Shown one piece after another: positions 9,857 to 18,174 of a stretch of DNA of 64,000 nt; position 1 is the stretch's first letter; every line of letters begins with the position of its first letter. This DNA comes from Gammaproteobacteria bacterium (ex Lamellibrachia satsuma). Lineage in GTDB: Bacteria; Pseudomonadota; Gammaproteobacteria; Chromatiales; Chromatiaceae. The translations under genes and the position numbers were made by a program. The notes under the pieces were generated by a model that ran no database searches, was not told the origin of the DNA, and worked only from the letters and a program-made list of their open reading frames with translations. The DNA lies in assembly GCA_019623805.1 (NCBI GenBank), contig CP053680.1, positions 1,178,001 through 1,242,000 on the forward strand. The letters are read 5' to 3'.

Positions 9857-9938
9857 TAGGCCGGTTCAAGCATAGCGGAACTGGCAAGCACTATGCGTTG
9901 TACCTAATCCATTGCCTGATCCGCTACGCTTGATCAGG
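9857..9938. repeat. REP-like palindromic repeat, copy B (inverted, with extra internal sequence)
   Basis: The sequence reads TAGGCCGGTTCAAGCATAGC at its left edge and ends CGCTACGCTTGATCAGG, matching copy A at 4809-4865 in reverse orientation. About 25 bases separate the two halves here and are absent from copy A. It lies between the efflux operon and its regulator, outside the candidate operator. Confidence 0.6.
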
Positions 9939-9986
9939 CTTACGAACTCATGGAGGACAAAGCATGATATCGACATGCGTACACCA

Positions 9987-10026
9987 ATGTTGGCAGTGTA
10001 TACATGGATGTATGCAATGTCAACAT
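9987..10026. promoter_or_regulatory. 40-bp imperfect palindrome, candidate TetR operator
   Basis: The two 20-base arms start ATGTTGGCAGTGTATACATG and, read on the other strand, ATGTTGACATTGCATACATC. They match at 15-16 of 20 positions with no loop. The palindrome sits in the intergenic space between the divergent efflux operon (starts 9825) and the TetR gene (starts 10059). This is the classic position for an operator that controls both. TetR-family dimers bind such palindromes, often as pairs of dimers on longer sites. Binding itself is inferred. Confidence 0.7.
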
Positions 10027-10030
10027 CGAC

Positions 10031-10039
10031 TGATATACT
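10031..10039 (+). promoter_or_regulatory. extended -10 promoter element for the TetR gene
   Basis: TGATATACT is an extended -10 (TGn plus TATACT). It is 5 bases downstream of the palindrome and about 20 bases before the TetR start codon, so a repressor on the palindrome would block it. No good -35 hexamer is seen at 16-18 bases upstream. The inferred leader is very short but still includes the GAGGAG-like ribosome site. Confidence 0.4.
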
Positions 10040-10058
10040 CCCTCTGAGGAGATTGTTA

Positions 10059-10682
10059 ATGAACAAGAAATCTGGCGAAACATATCACCACGGTAATCTG
10101 CATGACACGCTGATCGCCGCGGCAATCGAACTGATCCGCGACAAAGGCCCAAATGCATTCAGTCTTCGTGAACTGGCTAAAAAGGCAGGTGTCAGCCACA
10201 CTGCGCCCTATCGTCACTTCAAAGATAAAAATGCGCTGCTTTCGGCGATTGCCGAAACAGGTTTCAAAACACTGACAGAGCGAACACGAAACGCCGCCAT
10301 GCAGTTTGATGGTGACCCGAAGCGGCAACTGATCGAAACCGGTGTCGCTTATGTAGAGCTTGCATTGGACAACCCCGAGATCACGCAGTTGATGTTCGGC
10401 GGCTTCATCGATACGGAAAAATGTCCAAAAGAGAACTTGGATTCTGAAGCGGATAACGCCTTTCAGGGTTTGGTAAGCTTGATAGAAAGCGGCAAGCAGT
10501 CCGGAATTTTTCGCAATGAAGAGACTGAATTGCTTGCGCTGGCAACCTGGTCCATGGTGCATGGATTGGCCATGCTGATCACGGGGGGCCAGCTATGCGG
10601 AATTGCGGATGAGCGAGATCAGGTGCGCAACCTGAGTGCAAAGGTGGAAAGTCTGTTGATGGAGGGCATACTGGTCAGGTAA
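10059..10682 (+). CDS. TetR/AcrR-family transcriptional regulator
   Basis: The N-terminal 60 residues form the TetR DNA-binding domain: HHGNLHDTLIAAAIELI, then FSLRELAKKAGVSHTAPYRHF as the helix-turn-helix. The C-terminal 140 residues are the helical ligand and dimer domain. I chose the ATG at 10059 (207 aa) because it has a GAGGAG ribosome site at the right distance and matches the usual TetR N-terminus. An upstream in-frame start at 9912 would add 49 residues, would read through the palindrome and has no family support. It is transcribed away from the RND efflux operon and most likely represses it. The inducer is unknown. Confidence 0.9.
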   Translation: MNKKSGETYHHGNLHDTLIAAAIELIRDKGPNAFSLRELAKKAGVSHTAPYRHFKDKNALLSAIAETGFKTLTERTRNAAMQFDGDPKRQLIETGVAYVELALDNPEITQLMFGGFIDTEKCPKENLDSEADNAFQGLVSLIESGKQSGIFRNEETELLALATWSMVHGLAMLITGGQLCGIADERDQVRNLSAKVESLLMEGILVR

Positions 10683-10849
10683 CTCACCATTTTTGGTCAA
10701 GACCAGTCTCGCAGTAGGAGCGCCGGTTACCCGGCACCCCCTGCACAGTCCCGGACGTGCGGTTTTCCCGCATCCGGTTCCTCGGTCGTACTCGCTTTCG
10801 CGCAAGACAAGACCATCATGTGAACACCCTCCAGGGTGACCCCACCATT

Positions 10850-10893
10850 CGCTGCGCGCGATGGAGAGCGAAGCGAAGGCGCGTAGTCACCGG
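10850..10893 (-). repeat. tail fragment of the 300-bp repeated element
   Basis: These 44 bases match the last bases of the 300-bp element found at 38334-38633 and 41661-41960, on the opposite strand, with three mismatches. Only the tail is present. It starts exactly where homology to the IS110 transposase stops and ends before the intron domain V part, so it marks a junction within the mosaic. Confidence 0.65.
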
Positions 10894-11032
10894 TTGCTGT
10901 CAGCAGGGCTGTCGCAATCATGGACCCAACCCCGGGAATCGTCTGCGTACGCTCATCTGCTTGTGCAATCTGCTTGATCTTCTTGTCGTAGTGGGCGATA
11001 CGTTCGTCTAGATGCCTAAGTTCCCTGTAAAG
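10886..11032 (-). pseudogene. IS110-family transposase fragment
   Basis: The frame reads LYRELRHLDERIAHYDKKI followed by TIPGVGSMIATALLTATGD. The second part is the start of the C-terminal Transposase_20 domain typical of IS110 enzymes (IPGVGxxTAxxLLA). Only about 50 of more than 300 expected residues survive. The frame runs on to 10727, but those residues are translated from the repeat tail and intron sequence and have no transposase character. It is buried in the group II intron remnant. Confidence 0.6.
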
Positions 11033-11620
11033 TCTGAACAGTTCCTCTCGGAACAACTCCGTCAGGTCCTTCCCCATGTTCATGACTTTCCCATGCGCTG
11101 AGTACTATGCCTGATAAGAGTCCCTGGTGGCATACGGCAGTCACCTGCCTGCCCAAATCCAGGCTTCCACAATGTGCGTTTAGACGACTGCATAGTCCTG
11201 TGTCCGAGTTTCCTCTTCTGTACCTCAGATCAGTATGTCTTGCGTTCATGCTTCTTCCTGCTGGGAGCCAGCCATGGCTTCCCGAGTTCTACATCTCATC
11301 TCTTCCTGCATGCCACGGCCTGTCGACTCCGACTGATCTCCACAGCCTCGCCTTTCCGGGTGCTTCTGTGTTGCCTTCGGTGGGCCATTAAAGCCTCGGC
11401 ATCCGCGGAAGCTAAATCTCGAAGCTGTACCAGCTCTTCAGGGTGCACGACCACCCTTGCGGCCTACAGGATTCTCTGTCTACGCTTCGCCCGCCTTGTT
11501 CACCGTTCCTTCGGCTCTGCCACGGACACAAGACTCAATACGGGTGGGTGGCTAGCCCTTACCCGGCGGGGACTTTCACCCCGCAAGATGCGACGAGCTT
11601 TGCTCGGCGCGAAATGGCAC

Positions 11621-12190
11621 TTACTTAAGCTTCTTGGGATGTCCATTTATCCTGATTTAATCCCTTGCTGCATGACTGGATTTAATGAGCAGAGGAAAGA
11701 ATTTCGCTCGTCTCTTGAGTGCCCCTAGGTTCAATGCATCCGGGTCGCTTCCCAACTTGCTGTTGTGCAATCATGATGAACAAACGGCCAAGTTTTTCGT
11801 CACCGTAATTTCCAGGATCACCCCACCTCCAGGAAAGCCACGACTGCAAGGTATGCTTGAAACTAAGCTGGCTGGGTAACAGGTCGGCCAACAGATAGAT
11901 CCAGATCTCCTTTTTCGCCATAGTCGGAGTGCGACAACTCAATATCTCCATGCCCATGGTGGTCTTGATGTTACGCAGATCCAATTCGATCTGCCTGCGA
12001 TCCTGATAGAGTGTTTTCAGGGCTGTTTTGCTTGTTTGCTTCGAGCAAAGTAGCGCCATCACTAAAGTTTTTCCCCGATATGCAGCTCCCGCACGTTCAG
12101 TGTATCTGGTGCCTGATCGTATCCCGGATTCTATGTAAATCTCCTGCCCCCATAGTGTTACCCGTCCCGAGGACCGCCCACGAATTTTCT
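11621..12190 (-). pseudogene. IS4-family transposase, C-terminal pseudogene
   Basis: Translated pieces match the end of IS4-type DDE transposases: TLYQDRRQIELDLRNIKTTM, then EIWIYLLA, QLSFKHTLQSWLSW, and a final GHPKKLK followed by TAA at 11623-11621. These lie in different frames, so there are at least three frameshifts. The N-terminal two thirds, including the first catalytic Asp region, are missing. The conserved RELHIGEK strand is visible in another frame near 12090. The group II intron remnant begins directly after the stop. The left limit is approximate. Confidence 0.7.
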
Positions 12191-12201
12191 GACGAGTCCA
12201 A

Positions 12202-14322
12202 TTATATTGGAAGCTCCCTAATCGGTTTCCCAGTAGCGGAAAGAACTGCATTAGCAAGAGCTGGAGCTAAAGGTGGCACCCCAGGCTCGCCGATACCGCC
12301 TGGTTCTTCCTCATTATTGACGATAATCACTTCAATCTCGGGGGTTTCGTGGATGCCCAGTATAGGATAGTTGTGGTAGTTGCTTTGATCCACCCGGCCA
12401 TTGTTGATGGTGATTTTCGACTTGGTGGCTGCACTCAGGCCAAAAATGATCGAACCCTCCATCTGCTGTTTGACAATGTCAGGGTTGATCACAATGCCGC
12501 AGTCAATCACACAAGTCACCTTCTTAACCTGGAAATACTTATTGTCGGTTTCTGCGAGCTCTACGATCTGCGCAACATTGCTACCCCATTCGGAGAGCAC
12601 TGCAGCACCATAAGAGATTGCCCCGTTGGGACGCGCTTCCCATTTGGCTTTGTCTGCTGCAATTTCCAGGACCTTACTCAACCGGGGATGATCTCTCAGC
12701 AATTTGAGGCGCAGTTCCAACGGGTCGTTATTGCCGGCTCGGGCTAGTTCATCAAAGAAATGTTCTACCGCAAAGATATTGTAGTGGGGTGCGACAGATC
12801 GCCATGGCCCCCAAGGAACAATCGCTCCAATATCCTGAACCAGAACCCGTGTGTTCGGTATGTCATAGAGGAGGGTAGCTGCACCACTGGCATTGACTTT
12901 CAGTCCGTGAATGATGTGCTCCCAGGCGATGGGCATACCATTCTCATCTATCGCCCCCCTCATTTTGTGCAAGGTCAAAGGGTGATAGTGGTCATGTTGC
13001 ACATCCTCCTCTCGGGTCCAGACCAACTGAACGGGTTGTTCGTATCTTTGAGCGACCTGTACGACCTCCGACACATAGTCCTGCTTGAGCCTCCTTCCGA
13101 AACCTCCACCGAGCAGAGTAGTATGCACATTGATGCTATCATCATGGATGCCGAGCAGCTTCTTTTGCACCTTCTTCAGACCACGCTCTATTTTGCTCTG
13201 AACGATGGCTTTTGCGGTATCATAAGCAGAACTGGGGGACTGTGTCGGCGCCCAGACCTCCAGTCTGCCATCACTCTTGAAATGTGCTGTGCAGTTCATC
13301 GGTTCCAGGGGTACGTGGGCCTGGAAGGGTTGGATATATTCAGCAGTGACTGCTGCGTTGCTGCCTGACAAGACGGTTTCGACGTCACCTTCCTCCAAAG
13401 CAGTTTGAGCTTCCTCAATAGGCCGTGCTTTCAGCTGATTGATGATCGACTCTGAAGAAATCCTGGTTTTGTTCCCACACTCCCAGTCGATGCTTAGGAC
13501 TTCCTTCGCCTTGAACGCGGTCCAGGTGTCTGAAGCCACAACCACGACCCCCTCATCTATCGGGAAGACGTCTTTGACACCCTTGATGGATTTGGCTTCC
13601 GAGGCATCGATGCTTTTTGGCTTTCCACCAAATACAGGGCAGTGAGTGATGGTGGCATAAAGCATCCCAGGTAATTTTGTGTCAATACCAAAGCGGGCCT
13701 TGCCGTTGATCTTTTCCGGAACATCAAGACGCGGTACAGGCTGCCCAATGATGGTGAATTCGTTCGGCTCTTTTAGCTGGGCAGTTCCTGGGATTGGCAG
13801 CTTGGCAGCGATATCAGTGAGTTCATTGTATGCGACTTCCCTGCCTGACGGGATGTGAACCACCTTACCAAGCCTTGCGGTGCACTCTGTCACCGGAACA
13901 GAAAGCGCAAGCGCACCCGCGCCCAGCAGCAACGCCTTGGCCACTGCACCCGCTTCACGAAGTGTGGACCAGCCCTTACGTATACTGCCGCTGCCTCCCG
14001 TCATCTGATAGCCGTATACGGGATCCAGTGAAGCGTGTTCGACCTTGATCCGGTCCCACTCCACTTCCAGCTCTTCAGCGACCATCATGGGCATCAAGGT
14101 ATAAGGCCCCTGACCCATTTCAGATTCTGCGACGATAACGGTGATCGAGCCGTCGGGATCAAGCCGCAACCAGGCATTTGGGCTGAAGTTATCAGATTGA
14201 TTATCCGTGTTTGACGGCTTGTCTTGTGTGCAACTCCAACTGACGCCCAGAATAAGGCTGGAACCCGCAGCCGCCATACTCAATTTCAAAAATTTTCTTC
14301 TGTCCGGGCTAAAGGATCTCAT
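12202..14322 (-). CDS. molybdenum-containing aldehyde/isoquinoline oxidoreductase large subunit (IorB-like)
   Basis: The protein (706 aa) is the large subunit of a xanthine-oxidase-family molybdenum hydroxylase of the IorB type. It starts with a Tat signal, [16 protein letters not shown], so it is exported folded. Family motifs include [28 protein letters not shown] in the cofactor region, and the C-terminal [18 protein letters not shown] with the catalytic Glu position. It would bind molybdopterin cytosine dinucleotide and oxidise an aldehyde or N-heterocycle; the substrate is unknown. I chose the ATG at 14322, which overlaps the stop of the small-subunit gene by 4 bases (ATGA) and puts the Tat motif at the N-terminus. 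No XdhC-type maturation gene is adjacent. The stop lies 12 bases from the transposon debris downstream. Confidence 0.9.
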   Translation of the reverse strand: MRSFSPDRRKFLKLSMAAAGSSLILGVSWSCTQDKPSNTDNQSDNFSPNAWLRLDPDGSITVIVAESEMGQGPYTLMPMMVAEELEVEWDRIKVEHASLDPVYGYQMTGGSGSIRKGWSTLREAGAVAKALLLGAGALALSVPVTECTARLGKVVHIPSGREVAYNELTDIAAKLPIPGTAQLKEPNEFTIIGQPVPRLDVPEKINGKARFGIDTKLPGMLYATITHCPVFGGKPKSIDASEAKSIKGVKDVFPIDEGVVVVASDTWTAFKAKEVLSIDWECGNKTRISSESIINQLKARPIEEAQTALEEGDVETVLSGSNAAVTAEYIQPFQAHVPLEPMNCTAHFKSDGRLEVWAPTQSPSSAYDTAKAIVQSKIERGLKKVQKKLLGIHDDSINVHTTLLGGGFGRRLKQDYVSEVVQVAQRYEQPVQLVWTREEDVQHDHYHPLTLHKMRGAIDENGMPIAWEHIIHGLKVNASGAATLLYDIPNTRVLVQDIGAIVPWGPWRSVAPHYNIFAVEHFFDELARAGNNDPLELRLKLLRDHPRLSKVLEIAADKAKWEARPNGAISYGAAVLSEWGSNVAQIVELAETDNKYFQVKKVTCVIDCGIVINPDIVKQQMEGSIIFGLSAATKSKITINNGRVDQSNYHNYPILGIHETPEIEVIIVNNEEEPGGIGEPGVPPLAPALANAVLSATGKPIRELPI

Positions 14323-14789
14323 TGATTGGTCCTCTGTTCGGATATTTTCCTTGCAGCAAGTTTGATGGCCTCGCGAATCCTGGGATAAGTGCCGCAGCGG
14401 CACAGAATTCCCGACATCATCTCATCAATATCTTCATCGGTTGGCTCATCCGTTTCACTCAGCAACGCCACAGCGCTGATGATCTGGCCGGATTGACAGT
14501 AGCCGCACTGAGGCACCTGCAACTCCTCCCAAGCCTGTTGAACAGGGTGATTACTCTCTGGAGAGATACCTTCGATGGTGGTGATCTTTTTATTCTCCAC
14601 CTCACCCAGCAGGGTAAGACAGGCGCGAACCGGTTCATCTTCCAACAGGACAGTACAGGAGCCACAAGCCCCAATACCACAGCCATATTTTGTCCCTGTG
14701 AGACCCAAATGGTCCCTCAACACCCATAGAAGCGGAGTCTCTTCTCCGGCATCCACATTGTGTATTTTTCCATTGACTGATATCTGCAT
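14319..14789 (-). CDS. [2Fe-2S] small subunit of molybdenum oxidoreductase (IorA-like)
   Basis: This 156-residue protein has all eight cysteines of the two [2Fe-2S] clusters of the xanthine oxidase family: Cys37, 42, 45 and 57 in [11 protein letters not shown]...AC, and Cys95, 98, 130 and 132 in CGYC...CRC. It passes electrons from the molybdenum subunit to an outside acceptor. It has no signal peptide, so it is expected to ride through the Tat system bound to the large subunit. Its stop overlaps the start of the large-subunit gene, which argues for coupled translation and a two-subunit (alpha-beta) enzyme without a FAD subunit. Confidence 0.93.
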   Translation of the reverse strand: MQISVNGKIHNVDAGEETPLLWVLRDHLGLTGTKYGCGIGACGSCTVLLEDEPVRACLTLLGEVENKKITTIEGISPESNHPVQQAWEELQVPQCGYCQSGQIISAVALLSETDEPTDEDIDEMMSGILCRCGTYPRIREAIKLAARKISEQRTNQ

Positions 14790-14856
14790 AGTGCTACCAA
14801 AATAGGGATTAATTCGACACTAACGTTCAACTAGACGATGATTTATCCAAATTGAA

Positions 14857-17256
14857 CTAACCGGCTGAACCCGTCTGCGGACCGTTACGTGAATCCTTAT
14901 GCTTTGAACTGAGTTTGGATTTAACCCGGGCAACCAGTTTGGGTTCAGTGACGACTTCAAAGAAGTGGCGCCCAAGCGGCTCGGGACCTACCGTAACATC
15001 ACCTTGCCAGAGCAACACCGGCGCTTCACGCACCACCAGCCAGTGTGTCGTGCCGTGGCGATCCAGATAGCGACCAACATGATAGTAGTGTGAATCTCCT
15101 TCACGGTCCCGTAACCGCACTTTGTGCAGCGCCAGCTCCGATTTAAGCTTGAAAAATGCTGGAGAATCAAGCTCGATACCATTGACATTATAGCGTAACA
15201 GTCTGCCCGCTTCGCTATCCTGCCCAGGTTCTGTCATCACTTCCACCCGGTGTCCTTTATGTCTCGCCCACTGCAGATTGCGCTTCAACTCAGCCGAGCA
15301 GGAAGAGAGCCGGTCAGCCTGGTTAATCGCCGGGGAAATCATAATCTTGCGACGCTCATCGTAAAGGTAGGCAGGCGCATCATCACTGAAGGCGATGCCC
15401 AATCCCAGTTCGAGTTCCGGCAAATTATGCATGCGATTCTGTGTGTTCTGCGTATCCATCACGGAGAGGATCTTACGGGCCATACCGCAGGAATTTGCCA
15501 CACTCATCCACTGGGGAGATGCACCTTCATATTCGAGAATGGTCAGGATCAGTGCATCCCCCTCAACAAATACCTTTTGTGCGCCGAAATCACTCAACAG
15601 CTTGGTAATCGGCCCGAAAAAATTCATGCTGAAATGAGTGGCGGGGTTGAGTCGCTTGGTCAACAACTGTTTGGTAATCTCAGTGGAGCCGCGTAGGTCC
15701 GCCTTCATAACCACATGCGCCTGGATCTTCTGTTCATCCGGCTCAATCTCGGTACGCAACGGGTAGTCGTAGAGACTTCCGTTATCTTTCGAAAGCTTAA
15801 TATCTTCTGGAGAGGAGAGCAGTTTCAGCCGTGCCATTGCCCGGTTCACGAAATAGGCCAGCTTGAGGTCGCGTCGAAAACCAAGGAAATCCCGAATATA
15901 GCGAACCACATACTCCTGCTGTTTGGCCGTGGACATGCGCCGAATATGGTTGGATACCATGTCCAGTGCCCTGACCATATCATTGCTGCTCTCACTCTGT
16001 GGCAGTGCACTGAGCCGGCGCACCAGTTTTCGTTTTGGTATGACACCAGCCAGATACTGGTAGACCTCCTTGACAGGTATGCGCCCTTCCAACTGCCTAT
16101 AGAGACGTGGCGCCCGGTAGGAGGCAACGGCCCGGCGCGTAATATCAGCCCTGAGACACCGCCGAAACAATTCGCTCGCAAGACGTTGCTGGAATTCCGG
16201 CCAGTTTTTGTCATGCCATGGCGCATTGGGCTGAGGCGATTTATTCATAGGCCCGAAAAGCCAGTGTCCGCCTACAGGTTGAATGAGGCGTTCGATATTG
16301 TCTGGGACATCCAACCAGGAAGTCCGCGGCACCATGAATTCTTCATCCTGCAGCGACTGTTCAAGCAGGCGTTGGCCTTCAAGAAAGCCGGAGATCCCCT
16401 CTCCGGTATCCCGCTCCTTAATCCGAAGCCCCTGGGGAATATTCCGCTCGGATAGCTCATCAGCCGCAACAGCCCACTCAGGAAGATAATCCTCAAACAG
16501 ATCACAGACAATCTGATTGGTAAGAGCAAAAAAGTTCTGTTCACCATTATCCATGCAGAGCAATGGATAGTGGTTCATGAAATACTCTTCGGAGGTCAGG
16601 CTTGGCAGGTGCAATAAAGGGTTGAAAAGTGCCAGCTTGGGAACCATCCAGGAAGCACCGAGTACCGACTTGCGCATCTTGCGCAAACTGGTCGATTCCT
16701 GTCGCTGAACCACCTTGAATAGACGCCGCAGGGTCCGATAGGTGACCCCCGGCTCAAGCTTTGCGAGCGCCACGGCCCGCTCATGCAACTCCAGTGATCG
16801 CCCTGCCAGCTGAGGTGAGAAATTGCTGGAATCCTGTTGCAGTTGATGCCGCAGACGTTTAATCTCCTGGCCAGGCAACTCCAGCAGGAGTTTCAATAAC
16901 GACATATGCAACAGTTGAATGACTTCAGTCGCCGCTGCACGGTCATGCACACGCTCTACGACCACTTCCATCAAACCGCTGTAGGTATCTCTGAAAGCAT
17001 CAAAATCTTTGCTGGAGGCTTCCGGTCCCACCTCGCCCCAATTGTTCCGGGCAAGATCCTCATTGACTATACGCCTGACCAGTTCACTGGCCGTGGTGCT
17101 GATCTTCGGGCTCAGGAAGATGTCGATGTGGGTATTATCTATGCCGATCTGAAATCTTTCCAGCGGCAAAACCGGGCGCGTAAGCTTCCTTAAAGGCGAC
17201 AGGAACTCCGCACGCCCAGGCTGCCAATGAAACAGCTTTTTCAGTCGTTTACCCAT
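14857..17256 (-). CDS. large orphan protein with a C-terminal class III nucleotidyl cyclase-like domain
   Basis: The protein (799 aa from the ATG at 17256; a TTG at 17265 is also possible) has an unrecognised N-terminal 500 residues, helix-rich and Arg/Leu-rich with no signal peptide. From about residue 515 it resembles a class III adenylate/guanylate cyclase: MKADLRGSTEI gives the first metal Asp520, VFVEGDALIL the second Asp567, and SPAINQADRLSSC keeps the Asn645 and Arg649 spacing of the catalytic NxxxR motif. The residues needed for catalysis therefore seem present, which suggests that it may make a cyclic nucleotide. A base-specifying Lys is not obvious. It is a single gene with no sensor domain I can name. 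The cyclase call is inference from motifs. Confidence 0.55.
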   Translation of the reverse strand: MGKRLKKLFHWQPGRAEFLSPLRKLTRPVLPLERFQIGIDNTHIDIFLSPKISTTASELVRRIVNEDLARNNWGEVGPEASSKDFDAFRDTYSGLMEVVVERVHDRAAATEVIQLLHMSLLKLLLELPGQEIKRLRHQLQQDSSNFSPQLAGRSLELHERAVALAKLEPGVTYRTLRRLFKVVQRQESTSLRKMRKSVLGASWMVPKLALFNPLLHLPSLTSEEYFMNHYPLLCMDNGEQNFFALTNQIVCDLFEDYLPEWAVAADELSERNIPQGLRIKERDTGEGISGFLEGQRLLEQSLQDEEFMVPRTSWLDVPDNIERLIQPVGGHWLFGPMNKSPQPNAPWHDKNWPEFQQRLASELFRRCLRADITRRAVASYRAPRLYRQLEGRIPVKEVYQYLAGVIPKRKLVRRLSALPQSESSNDMVRALDMVSNHIRRMSTAKQQEYVVRYIRDFLGFRRDLKLAYFVNRAMARLKLLSSPEDIKLSKDNGSLYDYPLRTEIEPDEQKIQAHVVMKADLRGSTEITKQLLTKRLNPATHFSMNFFGPITKLLSDFGAQKVFVEGDALILTILEYEGASPQWMSVANSCGMARKILSVMDTQNTQNRMHNLPELELGLGIAFSDDAPAYLYDERRKIMISPAINQADRLSSCSAELKRNLQWARHKGHRVEVMTEPGQDSEAGRLLRYNVNGIELDSPAFFKLKSELALHKVRLRDREGDSHYYHVGRYLDRHGTTHWLVVREAPVLLWQGDVTVGPEPLGRHFFEVVTEPKLVARVKSKLSSKHKDSRNGPQTGSAG

Positions 17257-17488
17257 GCCCACCAAGCTGTTTTTGATACTACGCGGATGTTACACCAATT
17301 CCATATAAATGTTACGCAAATGTTGAATAGCTCTGAATATTGTGCCCTGACAGGCAGACAACTCCAGGTACTGATCTGCTATTTTCGCCCCATCCTAGTT
17401 GGCAACAAGTAGGGAATCCCCGCAGAAATACGACCTGAATTCCTGATTACTAGGTGGAAGTTCTCATTTTTTTGGGGGGGGTGGAAGC

Positions 17489-17938
17489 TCAGCGCGCCAA
17501 CATGGTTGCAACCAGTCGGTCTTCAAGCTCGACACGAATCGCCAGCTCTTCTCCCAGAGAAGAGAGATCTTTTGACAGCTTGTCGAGTTTCAATTCATGG
17601 TCTGAAAGGTCATATTTATCGTTGAAGTTCACTGCCGCCTCTGTGGCCTCGACAAAACCGGGATAGATCTCTTCAGCTACCTTGATTACACGACCACGTC
17701 TCTCAGAACCGTCACTGATATGACCGAAGACTTCGAAATGACCAAAGGCGGTATAATCCACCAGGACCTGGCAAAAAGTCTGCAGCAGCTTTTCCAATGA
17801 CTCCGTCCGTGAATAGGGTTCGAGCCCGGCCACCTGACAAAAAAGCACCAGCATCTCCTGACGCTCATCGAGCAGTTTATCGATCATTCCCTGGGTGCCG
17901 GTTCTACGCTCTCCATCAGATCGTTGTTGCGTGTTCAT
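17489..17938 (-). CDS. rsd: Rsd/AlgQ family regulator of RNA polymerase sigma-70
   Basis: The protein (149 aa) matches the Rsd/AlgQ family, with LLDERQEMLVLFCQVAG and the region LLQTFCQVLVDYTAFGHFEVF. Rsd binds sigma-70 in stationary phase and helps alternative sigma factors compete for core polymerase; AlgQ in Pseudomonas also affects alginate and virulence genes. I chose the ATG at 17938 because a GGGGAGAGAG ribosome site lies just upstream. A start at 17968 would add ten residues without support. It is monocistronic, with 220 bases of featureless sequence before the cyclase-like gene downstream. Confidence 0.85.
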   Translation of the reverse strand: MNTQQRSDGERRTGTQGMIDKLLDERQEMLVLFCQVAGLEPYSRTESLEKLLQTFCQVLVDYTAFGHFEVFGHISDGSERRGRVIKVAEEIYPGFVEATEAAVNFNDKYDLSDHELKLDKLSKDLSSLGEELAIRVELEDRLVATMLAR

Positions 17939-18174
17939 TGAATCTACTCTCTCCCCTCGCCCGAGCAAATTAGAGTCTCGGTATTTATTGTCGTCTTATT
18001 TTCAACCATTCAGGCATATCATCTGCCGATAACCCTGCTACCATTTGCGGTATTGGGATCACAGAAAGCAGTTCCGCAGTCAATTGACTGCTCTACGCAT
18101 AGCTAACCACCATTAGCCTTTCCTGACAAGAGCGGAGCGGCCACTCCCCCCCGGTCCAAGAATGAGATAACCTG

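Larger units (their letters stand above)
10706..11620 (-). mobile_element. degenerate group II intron remnant lacking its reverse transcriptase
   Basis: On the minus strand, the left part (about 11620 down to 11040) begins with a GTGCC boundary followed by the conserved early domain I sequence with GGGGTGAAAGTCCCCG. The right part ends with a domain V-like hairpin (10780-10747; stem GATGCGG, GAAA loop, then CCGCACGTCCGG) and a domain VI-like hairpin (GGTGCCGGGTAACCGGC). Domain V would normally start with the AGC triad; here the bases are AAC. No reverse transcriptase/maturase frame lies between. The middle is occupied by an IS110 transposase scrap and the tail of the 300-bp repeat. It is probably a dead, rearranged intron. 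Boundaries are good to about 10 bases at the left end and less sure at the right. Confidence 0.6.

Noticed and set aside
11174..11728. 184-residue plus-strand frame in the mobile-element mosaic
   Set aside because: It runs antisense through structured group II intron sequence; such frames are often annotated as hypothetical proteins but have no support.
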